From the NCBI GenBank assembly GCA_036736205.1, contig DAINMX010000019.1:1-48763 (forward strand): DNA of 48,763 nucleotides. Reading direction: 5' to 3'. Positions within the stretch are counted from its first letter, which is position 1; each line of letters starts with the position of its first letter. The position numbers and the translations under genes are program-made. This document shows positions 41,052 to 48,763 of the stretch, in pieces. Origin of the DNA: XYA12-FULL-58-9 sp001798605. GTDB taxonomy: Bacteria; Myxococcota; XYA12-FULL-58-9. Below the pieces are notes generated by a model, which was not told the origin of the DNA, made no database searches, and saw only the letters and a list, made by a program, of their open reading frames with translations.

Positions 41052-42801
41052 GCAAACCCTCCACAGGCTCGAGCTGCGAACCTCGGATGGCGGGAAACAC
41101 AGCAAAGTCCCAGACGATCACCAGTGCGGCAAGCACGATCAACACCACGTCCAACGGGCTCACGTGCACTGGTAACGAATCGATATAGTAAACCTCGCCC
41201 GGAATCCCAAAGCCTATCCGCTTGAGGAGAATGGCTGTAACGACCGCAACGAGTGCCCCGAGCAACGTGCCGAAGACACCCACCAAGAGTCCCTGCACCA
41301 GAAACAGCTTCATTACCCCCACGTCGCGGGCCCCCATGGTCTTGATGATCGCGATCTCTTTCTTCTTTTCGATGACTGACATCGTCAAAGTGCTGACGAT
41401 GGAAAAGCTCGCGACCAAAATAATGAAAACCAGTACCACAAAAGCGACGACCCGTTCGAGCTTGAGAGCGGCGAACAATGTCTGATTCCGAGACTTCCAA
41501 TCGAGAGCTTCCCAGCCCCGCTCCAGAGGAAGCAGCTCGGAAATTGCAGCCAGGGCCCGGCCGGCGATTTCGTCGGAGCGTTCGGGGTTCTGGGTTGCGA
41601 CATGAATGCCGCCAATTGCCGAGTCGCTGAGCTCAAAAAAATCTCGCGCAGCCGGAAGTGACACATAGGCAAAACGGGCATCAAACTCATACATCTGACT
41701 GGAGAAGATTGCCGACACCCTGAATGCCTTGCTCTTGGGCATCATCCCCAAGGGTGTCATTTCGTCGAGAAGGGGCGAAATGACCCGCACGTGGTCGCCA
41801 ATGCCGACGTTGAGCGAGCTTGCCATCTCGCGGCCAATGACGATGTGGGGAACTGGTGCCGGTGGTAAGAACTCGGCGTCTGAGTCAGAGGCAGGCGTTG
41901 GAGGACGCGGGGCCGCCTCGTCAATCAGTTGTTGCAGGGAGCCGTGAGTAATCTGCCGCAGGACCGTGAGCGCTTCAGGTGCCCTAACAGCGTCGATGCC
42001 GTAGACCAGTCCCCCGGTGTAGTTGGATTGGCTGGCGATTGCCACCTCGCCCTCAACAAAGGGCGAACAACCAGTCACACCACGGGTGTTGCCCACTGAC
42101 GCGACAACAGCCTCGTTGGCGTCAAAGGCCCAGCCACCCTGTTGTTGCAGCACAGCGTGGGCGCCGGCACCAATGATCTTTCGTTGCAGATCATCCTCGA
42201 AGCCACCGAGGATCCCTAGGGCGATGATTACGAGCCACACCCCGAGAGCCACACCGAAAACAGAGATGGTGGTAACCACGGAAAGGACCGAGGACCCCTT
42301 GCTGAGCAAGAATCGCCGCCCAATCATGGCTTCGTAGCCGAGCTTCACATCTGGATCACCCGCAGCCCAAACCAGGTAGCCAACCGACGCACCGAAGTAG
42401 CTAAACAACAAGAGCGCCGGCGGTGCGATCAACAGAGACCGCCACGGCGCGGAGGCGATGTCCGCAGCGGCAGGCGTCTGCGTCGCATAGATGGCAGCGA
42501 TGGTGATGGTCAAAACAGCCGCAAGAACAAAATCGAGGGTGACGATGCGTCTTGCGACCCGAGCCGAACCGACGCCCAAACCAAATGATACGACACAGAC
42601 CGCCGTCCACAATACGCCCTGGTCCGCATCGATGCTCAGATTGAGTGCCCCAAACAACAGCCGCAATACGATGCCACTGCAGAGGTAGCCAGCCGAGAGT
42701 CCCAGCACCATGGTTGCGCGAGTGTTACCCAGCCGCTTGCCAACGCCAAACAACAACAACAGTTGCAGTGCCAGAGATACAATGAGAACGGCAAGTAGCA
42801 A
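41041..42801 (-). CDS. LolC/LolE-type permease with extra N-terminal membrane domain
   Basis: 586 residues against about 400-415 in the family. The C-terminal 430 are standard: IGRRFLLSKGSSVLSVVTTI (160-179) with the first core helix, a periplasmic domain (about 215-450), then FSIVSTLTMSVIEKKKEIAI, IKTMGARDVGVMKLFLVQGL and the last helices. The first 150 residues are additional: about five hydrophobic helices (2-20, 30-52, 62-82, 88-108, 122-147). Start TTG at 42801, with AAGGA 7 nt upstream and 2 nt after lysS; starting inside would remove the extension, but the frame and helices look genuine. There is one LolC/E gene, so a homodimer with LolD is likely. Confidence 0.92.
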   Translation of the reverse strand: MLLAVLIVSLALQLLLLFGVGKRLGNTRATMVLGLSAGYLCSGIVLRLLFGALNLSIDADQGVLWTAVCVVSFGLGVGSARVARRIVTLDFVLAAVLTITIAAIYATQTPAAADIASAPWRSLLIAPPALLLFSYFGASVGYLVWAAGDPDVKLGYEAMIGRRFLLSKGSSVLSVVTTISVFGVALGVWLVIIALGILGGFEDDLQRKIIGAGAHAVLQQQGGWAFDANEAVVASVGNTRGVTGCSPFVEGEVAIASQSNYTGGLVYGIDAVRAPEALTVLRQITHGSLQQLIDEAAPRPPTPASDSDAEFLPPAPVPHIVIGREMASSLNVGIGDHVRVISPLLDEMTPLGMMPKSKAFRVSAIFSSQMYEFDARFAYVSLPAARDFFELSDSAIGGIHVATQNPERSDEIAGRALAAISELLPLERGWEALDWKSRNQTLFAALKLERVVAFVVLVFIILVASFSIVSTLTMSVIEKKKEIAIIKTMGARDVGVMKLFLVQGLLVGVFGTLLGALVAVVTAILLKRIGFGIPGEVYYIDSLPVHVSPLDVVLIVLAALVIVWDFAVFPAIRGSQLEPVEGLRDG

Positions 42802-42803
42802 GG

Positions 42804-44336
42804 CTAGTCCTTCGCCACCGGACGCAACTGCGGAAACAGAATGACGTCGCGGATTGACACCGAGTCTGTAAGTAACATCACCAAGCGGTCGATCCCCAAC
42901 CCAAAGCCACCGGTCGGCGGCATACCGTGCTCCAGGGCGCGAATGTAATCCTCGTCCATGAGGTGGGCCTCAGCGTCCCCAGCCGCACGTTCATTGAGTT
43001 GTGCTTCGAAGCGCTGCCGTTGGTCGACGGGATCATTGAGCTCACTGAAGGCGTTGGCGAGCTCGTGACCGCCGACGTACAGCTCGAAGCGGTCGACAAA
43101 CCACGGGTCGCTCGGTTTCTTGCGCGACAACGGCGACACCGCTGCGGGGAAGTCATAGATGAAAGTAGGCTGGATTAGCTTGGGCTCGGCAAAGTGCTCG
43201 AACAGAGCGACAACCCGTTTGCCGTCCGTCATGCCCGCGGGATCAATGCCGACCTTCTTGAGGGCGGCGATCGACTCGGCTTCGTCGCGAGTTGCCTGCA
43301 CTGTTGGGCCCCCATGTTTCTCGATGGCCTCCAACATGGTCATACGCGTGAAGGGTTTGGCCAAAGAGATCTGGTGTTCGCCCCACCTTACCTCGGTGGA
43401 GCCAACCACCGCATCGGCGGCCCCAGAGACTATGTCCTCTCCGGCGTCCATCAGATCGCGGTAATCAGCGTAGGCCTGATAAAACTCGAGCATGGTGAAT
43501 TCGGGATTGTGCATGGTCGAGATCCCTTCATTTCTGAAGTTGCGATTGATCTCAAAGACCCGCTCAAATCCCCCCACCACCAAGCGCTTCAAATAGAGCT
43601 CCGGGGCAATGCGGAGAAACAAGTCAACGTCCAGGGTGTTGTGGTGAGTCACGAAAGGACGCGCCGCCGCTCCCCCTGCGACAGCCTGCATCATCGGTGT
43701 CTCCACCTCGATGAAACCCCTCGTCGTGAAAAACTGGCGCAACCAAGAGAGGAGCGCCGACCGCACCCTAAACACCCTTCGAGCGTCTGGGTTCATAATG
43801 AGGTCGAGGTAACGCTGCCGGTAGCGCGCTTCAACGTCGGTTAAGCCATGCCACTTCTCTGGCAATGGCCGCATGCTCTTCGTGAGAATGCGCAGCCCCT
43901 GTGCGGACAAAGTGAGCTCACCAGTTTTGGTGCGCATGGGAACTCCGACAACACCGATGAAGTCACCAATGTCGAGTTGTTTGAGCAACTTGAAGGTGTC
44001 GTCGCCGAGAACGCTCTTCTGCAGAAATACCTGCAGGCGGCCGGCAGGCTCGCCGTTGTGGCCTGGTTCATCGACCGAACCATCCTGAATGCGCAAAAAT
44101 GCGGCCTTGCCGAATGAATTGACCGCCATGACCCTACCGGCCACGGCGTGCCGAGTCTCCACGGCCTTGAGCGCGTCGGGATCTTCTACGGCACCATACT
44201 GACGCACGAATTCACAGACGGTGACGCGTGGCGGATCACTTTCGGCCGGAAAATCGTTGGCGTAGGGATCAACGTGCAGCTCGCGCAGGGCGGCTGTCTT
44301 GTGTATTCGTTGTTCAACCAGGTCGTGTTCTGTCAT
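42804..44336 (-). CDS. lysS: Lysine-tRNA ligase, class II
   Basis: 510 residues, standard length. OB-fold anticodon domain (about 55-165: HAVAGRVMAVNSFGKAAFLR), then the class II core: motif 1 FFTTRGFIEVETPMMQ, motif 2 FEINRNFRNEGISTMHNPEF and TMLEFYQAYADY, motif 3 GFGLGIDRLVMLLT. It loads lysine on tRNA-Lys in the cytoplasm. It begins the lysS-lolCE-lolD-bamA run, which shows tight spacing throughout. The PEGA-protein gene diverges from it across 122 nt. Confidence 0.97.
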   Translation of the reverse strand: MTEHDLVEQRIHKTAALRELHVDPYANDFPAESDPPRVTVCEFVRQYGAVEDPDALKAVETRHAVAGRVMAVNSFGKAAFLRIQDGSVDEPGHNGEPAGRLQVFLQKSVLGDDTFKLLKQLDIGDFIGVVGVPMRTKTGELTLSAQGLRILTKSMRPLPEKWHGLTDVEARYRQRYLDLIMNPDARRVFRVRSALLSWLRQFFTTRGFIEVETPMMQAVAGGAAARPFVTHHNTLDVDLFLRIAPELYLKRLVVGGFERVFEINRNFRNEGISTMHNPEFTMLEFYQAYADYRDLMDAGEDIVSGAADAVVGSTEVRWGEHQISLAKPFTRMTMLEAIEKHGGPTVQATRDEAESIAALKKVGIDPAGMTDGKRVVALFEHFAEPKLIQPTFIYDFPAAVSPLSRKKPSDPWFVDRFELYVGGHELANAFSELNDPVDQRQRFEAQLNERAAGDAEAHLMDEDYIRALEHGMPPTGGFGLGIDRLVMLLTDSVSIRDVILFPQLRPVAKD

Positions 44337-44458
44337 GGGGCAACTTTTCGGGGTATTCTCGTGTGATTACAAAAATGGAGCGTGAACCTACGCGGGCTCG
44401 TCACAGGGGTCAAGGCTGTGCTAGGAGTGCGCAAAGGATTGACGTGACTCGAGGATCG

Positions 44459-46147
44459 ATGATGCGAGCATCCGTTTTGGTCGTCTTGGGTGTCCTGGCC
44501 CTCGGCGCGGAGCCTATTTTCGCCGCCGCGGGATCATTTGTGGCATCGGCACCATCCGGACACGTTCATACCCTCTTGGCCGCCAAGAGCAAGAAAGGAA
44601 AGAAACGGCGCAAACGTAAAGGCCAAAAGGACTCGCCTGCCCCAGGATCAGCCACGCAAGAAACCGCACCGCCTGTGCCCGTACCGTCGAGCAAGGTTCC
44701 GAAAAACTTGCCTGAACCACCACCGCTTGCCGAAGGCGACCAGATTGTGGCCCTTTTGCCCCTGCGAGCCATCGACGTAACCGACACACTCATTCGCAGC
44801 ATAGAGGTGGCGTTGTTCAACGAAGTCGACGAGCGTGAAGGACTCACGGCCGTGTCGCCCCAAGACGTCCTCAACGACCTCTCCGCGCACGGCTTTGACC
44901 CGGCCGTCTGTGAGGGCGAAATCGACTGCCTCGCCAAAGCTGGACGCTATGCGCGCTGTCACCTCGCCATCGAGACCCGGGTCGCGGCATTGGGGGGCAC
45001 CCTGAGTGTGTCGATGCGATTGGTTGACACCGAATCGGGTGCCGAAGTCGGTCGGGTCGCCGACCCCGTATCCGAAGACGACAAACTGCGAGCCCAGGAA
45101 ATCCACCGCTTGGCGGTGCAATTGCTCGCCCCCGACACCTACGTGGGGTCACTCGCCATCGAATCAGCTCAAGCTGGTGCCGAAGTCTATGTCGATGATC
45201 ATCTGGTCGGTACGACCCCGATGGACAAACGGGTTGGGCCGTTGGCCGCGGGGCCACACATCCTGCGGGTATCCAAACCAGGATTCGCGGATCTCAATCA
45301 GTTCGTCGACGTTGTCTACAAACGCAATGTCACCATCAAGGTCGACCTGGAAAACGCAACCCTGTCGGCTCCAATGGTTGCAGTGGTTTCGAAGACCGGT
45401 TTTGGGTCACTGTACGTTCTTTCCAACGAACCAGGCGTCGAGGTTCGCATCGATGGAGAGCCCGCAGGAGTGACCCCGCTCGAGCCGATCGAAAGGGTTG
45501 TCGCTGGACAGCGACGGCTCTCCTTCCGCAAAGAAGGTTTCGAGCACCTTACCAAAGAAATCGATGTCGTCGCCAATCGGCGCACCGAACTGGCCATTCA
45601 ACTCTACGAAAGTGGTCTCCACTTCGCAGCCAGTCGCACCGTTGATGCGAACCTGGTGCTACCTAGCTTCGATGACCTCGTTGGCGTCACCCGTCCGGTT
45701 GGGCCGGTGGCGCAGGTTCCAACGTGGTCACCGGGGTGGAAATTCTGGACCGGCGTTACCGCCGCCGGCCTTGGGGTTGTTAGCCTTGCGGTGTCGAGTG
45801 GCTTGGGAGCCACGCTCAAGAGCAAACAAAGCGAGGCGTTGGATCTCCGGGACAGTTTCGTCAGCACGACTGCAGAAGACACGCCCTGTACTGCGCTCAA
45901 CTTCAACGGGACATGCAAGGCAGGTGCCCTGGCCGATCTTGATGCGGAAGGTAACAGTCTCCAAACATTGCACTTCGCCACACTTGGCAGCGGCATCGGC
46001 CTTCTGCTCATTGGCGGCGGTTTCGCTCTGTGGGATATCATGTCGGAGCCCGCAGCAGCCGAGGCGGAAACCCAGGTCGACGTCCTTGGTCTAGACTTCG
46101 TGCCAGGCGCAGGTGGCGGTCACGTGGTCATCAACGGTTCCTGGTAA
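44459..46147 (+). CDS. Secreted PEGA-domain protein with C-terminal membrane helices
   Basis: 562 residues from ATG 44459 (second ATG directly after; GAGG about 5 nt before). Signal peptide MMRASVLVVLGVLALGAEPIFA, a basic linker (KSKKGKKRRKRKGQK), a proline-rich stretch, then an alpha/beta domain (about 90-230: DQIVALLPLRAIDVTDTLIR...) like those that bind or sense in myxobacterial surface proteins. Two PEGA repeats follow: GSLAIESAQAGAEVYVDDHL (VGTTP) and GSLYVLSNEPGVEVRIDGEP (AGVTP). Two hydrophobic helices near the end (WTGVTAAGLGVVSLAVSSGL and LGSGIGLLLIGGGFALW) suggest envelope anchoring. PEGA domains are usually cell-surface or carbohydrate related; the exact role is unknown. Confidence 0.9.
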   Translation: MMRASVLVVLGVLALGAEPIFAAAGSFVASAPSGHVHTLLAAKSKKGKKRRKRKGQKDSPAPGSATQETAPPVPVPSSKVPKNLPEPPPLAEGDQIVALLPLRAIDVTDTLIRSIEVALFNEVDEREGLTAVSPQDVLNDLSAHGFDPAVCEGEIDCLAKAGRYARCHLAIETRVAALGGTLSVSMRLVDTESGAEVGRVADPVSEDDKLRAQEIHRLAVQLLAPDTYVGSLAIESAQAGAEVYVDDHLVGTTPMDKRVGPLAAGPHILRVSKPGFADLNQFVDVVYKRNVTIKVDLENATLSAPMVAVVSKTGFGSLYVLSNEPGVEVRIDGEPAGVTPLEPIERVVAGQRRLSFRKEGFEHLTKEIDVVANRRTELAIQLYESGLHFAASRTVDANLVLPSFDDLVGVTRPVGPVAQVPTWSPGWKFWTGVTAAGLGVVSLAVSSGLGATLKSKQSEALDLRDSFVSTTAEDTPCTALNFNGTCKAGALADLDAEGNSLQTLHFATLGSGIGLLLIGGGFALWDIMSEPAAAEAETQVDVLGLDFVPGAGGGHVVINGSW

Positions 46148-46191
46148 CTCAATCGTTTTGCCGATGGTTGTTTCCCCACCCTGCCAAGGGA

Positions 46192-47296
46192 CTACTTTTC
46201 TTCGTCTTTGACGCCGCGGGCGAGCAAATACGCCTCGATAAATCCGTCGAGGTCGCCGTCGAGGACAGCGTCGGCGTTGCCCTTTTCAAACCCGGTCCGA
46301 TGGTCCTTGACCAGGCGGTAGGGATGCAACACATATGAGCGGATCTGCGAGCCCCACTCAATCTTCTTCTTGTCGCCAGTTATCCTCGCTTTTTCTTCCT
46401 CTTTTTTGCGCAGCTCGAGTTCGAAAAGCTTGGCCCGCAACATCTTCATCGCCTTATCGCGATTCTTGTGTTGGCTCCGTTCTGCCTGGCAGGCAACAAC
46501 GATTCCCGTGGGGATGTGGGTGAATCGCACAGCCGAGTCGGTCTTGTTGACGTGCTGACCACCCGCTCCGGATGAGCGATAGGTATCCACACGCAGGTCC
46601 TCGTCTTTGATGTCAATCTCGATGGCGTCGTCGATCTCCGGTGCCACGCCAACAGAGGCAAACGAGGTGTGTCGACGGCTCGCGGCATCGTAGGGACTTA
46701 TCCGAACCAGTCGATGCACGCCGGCTTCAGCCTTGAGGTAGCCGTAAGCATAGGGGCCACGCACAGCAAAGCTGGTGCTCTTGATGCCAGCCTCTTCCCC
46801 CGGTTGTGTATCAAGCATCTCAACACCAAACTCGCGGTGTTCGGCCCAACGCAGGAGCATGCGCAAGATCATCTGCGCCCAGTCCTGACTCTCGGTCCCG
46901 CCTGCGCCTGCGTTCACTTGCACCAGGGCATCGTTGTCGTCATATTCTTCACCGAGCATCCGCTGCAGCTCGAGCTTTTCGATCTTTGTCTTGGCGTTTG
47001 TGAGCGACCCATCCAATTCTGCGGCGATTTCTTCGTCGGCATCGGCGAGCTCTTCGAGCTCCGAAGCGTCTGAAAGGGCCTTCTCCAACCCCGCGAACGC
47101 CTCCACTGTGCGCTCGACGCTAGATCGCTCTCTTTGAAGATTTGCGGCGGCCACAGCGTTCTGCCACAAGGCCGGATCCGCAGCCTTCTCGCTGAGATCG
47201 TGGAGCTTGGCTTTCATTCCATCGACGTCAAAGATGCCTCCGCAGCTCAGCCACTCTCTCTTGAAGATTCTTGATGTTGTGTCCACGGTTGTTCAT
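46192..47296 (-). CDS. prfB: Peptide chain release factor 2, expressed by programmed +1 frameshift
   Basis: Two frames joined: ATG 47296 (GAGGGAA before it) reads 22 codons to CTT ending at 47231, then TGA at 47230-47228; a +1 shift skips T47230 and continues with GAC to 46192. The product is 367 residues, the normal RF2 length. Seen: the GGQ loop SGAGGQHVNKTDSAVRF, the stop-recognition loop RISPYDAASRRHTSF (SPY in place of SPF) and RSQHKNRDKAMKMLRAKL. RF2 ends translation at UGA and UAA, and low RF2 lets the ribosome pause at the internal UGA and shift, so the level is self-regulated. A reading from a TTG at 47286 in the second frame alone is a false start. Confidence 0.96.
47227..47242 (-). 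promoter_or_regulatory. RF2 +1 frameshift signal
   Basis: CGGAGG-CAT-CTT-TGA-C on the minus strand. The SD-like CGGAGG, three-base spacer, slippery CTT, UGA and following C have the same spacing as the E. coli site (AGGGGG-TAT-CTT-TGA-C). Confidence 0.93.
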
Positions 47297-47664
47297 GGGC
47301 TTCCCTCTCGTCAAGCCGGTCCAGAACCGGCACTGTTGTTTCAACGCGACCGCGTGTTTCCCGACCGCCTGTTGGCACCTTGAAATGGGGTTGGTTGTAC
47401 ATCGGTGGTGACTCGACTTCGAGAACAAACGGCGTTTTGTCGTGGGTTAACCCGAAACGTCTTCAGCTCTAACTGCTTGTATTCTGGTATGCGAAGTCGT
47501 TGGCAATCCAGAAGGGAGCGAAGGGTGTGATCGCTCTGCCTTGGTAGCACCGCGAGCGGCTTCCTGAGGGCGGCTGATCTTCCCCCGGTTTCATAGACAC
47601 CGGGTTAAGCGCGTCGGCGGAGAGCGACGTGTTCAAACGGTGTGTCCCAGGAGGTCATCGTCAA
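47297..47664. other. Region between prfB and the CRISPR array
   Basis: 368 bp with no gene I can support. It holds the prfB leader and probably its promoter (no clear consensus), a small hairpin GCCGGT-CCAGA-ACCGGC (47315-47331) just before the prfB ribosome-binding site, and a weak inverted repeat CCCGGT/ACCGGG (47584-47604) nearer the array. No cas gene remnant was seen. Confidence 0.6.
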
Positions 47665-48763
47665 GTTTCAATCCGCGCCCCCGCATGGGGGGCGACGTTG
47701 CTGAACTGATCTCTCTCACTTCGAATGATGGGTTTCAATCCGCGCCCCCGCATGGGGGGCGACCTGCAAGCGCTCATCGGGGCACACTTTGGCGTTGATG
47801 TTTCAATCCGCGCCCCCGCATGGGGGGCGACCATGAGATGAAGGAATGACGTTACCGACAATCTGGTTTCAATCCGCGCCCCCGCATGGGGGGCGACCTG
47901 TCGAGGATCCACAACAGGGCTTGGTGTGGATGTTTCAATCCGCGCCCCCGCATGGGGGGCGACCAGAAATACCTCACCAGTCAGGTAATGGCGGAGAAGT
48001 TTCAATCCGCGCCCCCGCATGGGGGGCGACATTGGCCTGTTGTGGTTCGCGTTGGAGCGAATGTGTTTCAATCCGCGCCCCCGCATGGGGGGCGACACGA
48101 TCATCAGGTGCGGCTGCGCGCAGACTGGGAGTTTCAATCCGCGCCCCCGCATGGGGGGCGACCTCATCGCCGAGAGCCCGCTTGTAAGCGACACCGCGTT
48201 TCAATCCGCGCCCCCGCATGGGGGGCGACACCAGTGCAGAGACGCAGGCGCCAAAGTTTTCGTGTTTCAATCCGCGCCCCCGCATGGGGGGCGACTTAAG
48301 GACGGAAAGGTTGTTAATCCCAAAACCAAGTTTCAATCCGCGCCCCCGCATGGGGGGCGACTATAATGCCTTCGTTAAATGGGCATATAACCGGAGTTTC
48401 AATCCGCGCCCCCGCATGGGGGGCGACGCGATGGTAGGGAGTCTTGCTTAGTAGTCTCTGGTTTCAATCCGCGCCCCCGCATGGGGGGCGACATGGATAA
48501 AGATGAGCAACTTAAGACATGGCAAGTTTCAATCCGCGCCCCCGCATGGGGGGCGACTTACATAGCCATCCATGGCAAGTCATATGCCGCAATGTTTCAA
48601 TCCGCGCCCCCGCATGGGGGGCGACCGGAAACGGTGAAATCGTAAAGTCCATCTACCGGTTTCAATCCGCGCCCCCGCATGGGGGGCGACCTGCGCACTG
48701 GTCGCGGTGCCATGCGAGGAGGCGGAGTTTCAATCCGCGCCCCCGCATGGGGGGCGACGCACG
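47665..48763 (-). CRISPR. CRISPR array, type I-C-like repeat, 17 repeats in window, continues beyond it
   Basis: The 32-bp repeat starts GTTTCAATCC, ends GGGGGGCGAC, and lies at 47665, 47732, 47800, 47866, 47932, 47999, 48065, 48131, 48198, 48264, 48330, 48396, 48461, 48526, 48594, 48659 and 48727. All 17 copies are identical. The 16 complete spacers are 33-36 bp; a 17th begins at 48759. The reverse complement ends GGATTGAAAC and folds to a 7-bp CGCCCCC/GGGGGCG stem with a CATGC loop, as in type I-C repeats cut by Cas5d. Transcription is therefore inferred on the minus strand, with the leader and cas genes to the right of the window and the oldest spacers at the left. Strand is inference; the array itself is certain. 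Confidence 0.98.

Noticed and set aside
46669..46720. SPY in place of SPF in the RF2 stop-codon recognition loop
   Set aside because: SPY occurs, as I recall, in RF2 of other proteobacteria, so I do not take it as a sign of altered stop-codon use.
47584..47604. CCCGGT/ACCGGG inverted repeat near the array, considered as a terminator
   Set aside because: Only six pairs, a 9-base loop and no T-run on either strand.
47661..48451. Open frames across the array, rich in repeated APHAGARIET- and PPHGGR-like peptides
   Set aside because: They are translations of the CRISPR repeats in several frames, with spacers in between. Spurious proteins of this kind are known in databases.

Overview
The window looks like a chromosomal contig from a Gram-negative bacterium, probably a former-deltaproteobacterial lineage (Myxococcota, Bradymonadota or similar). 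The reasons are lipid A genes (lpxD, lpxA), BamA, Skp and a Lol exporter; the gene order prfB-lysS-lolCE-lolD-bamA; an AglZ/FrzS-like coiled-coil protein; and PEGA, FecR, PilZ and HD-GYP proteins. Placement is inference from gene content. Most of the window is G+C rich. No tRNA or rRNA gene was seen.

Layout. 1-5109 (minus): the start of a cysteine desulfurase gene (its C-terminus lies outside the window), then an acyl-CoA operon of two acyl-CoA dehydrogenases and a two-subunit B12 mutase. The mutase carries Phe at the position that separates isobutyryl-CoA mutase from methylmalonyl-CoA mutase. 5251-10612 (minus): a kinase-like protein of unknown role, rsmI, yraN, a membrane coiled-coil protein resembling a degenerate YhaN-type ATPase, and rplS. 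10985-17018 (plus): a lower-G+C cassette with an MBOAT acyltransferase, an SGNH-like protein, an AMP-forming ligase, a DltC-like carrier protein and a type III PLP decarboxylase. 17403-20178 (minus): an LPP20-like / FlgT-like / FecR secreted-protein operon. 20366-24434 (plus): a TPR protein, guaB and an HD-GYP response regulator, facing an MshEN-type protein (24532-25812, minus). 26037-29424 (plus): skp-lpxD-lpxA-gfo. 29466-37917: a pseudo-receiver coiled-coil protein, a degenerate M1-peptidase/outer-membrane-barrel protein, a SulP-STAS-rhodanese fusion, a small unknown protein and a PilZ protein. 37942-47296: bamA, lolD, lolCE, lysS and prfB on the minus strand (prfB with the +1 frameshift), interrupted by a PEGA-domain protein on the plus strand. 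47665 to the window end: a type I-C-like CRISPR array of 17 identical repeats, no cas genes visible.

The most interesting candidate system is 10985-17018. It has the parts list of a D-alanylation (Dlt) machine (ligase, carrier, MBOAT, SGNH protein) plus a decarboxylase of the BtrK kind, which acts on an amino acid while it is tethered to a carrier protein. My inference is that an amino acid is loaded, decarboxylated on the carrier and transferred by the MBOAT to a cell-surface polymer or lipid.

There are two assembly gaps of 100 N. The one at 2365-2464 hides roughly 90 mutase residues, so about 268 bp are really missing. The one at 17021-17120 is flanked by the same 55 bp on both sides and is probably a false gap between overlapping contigs.
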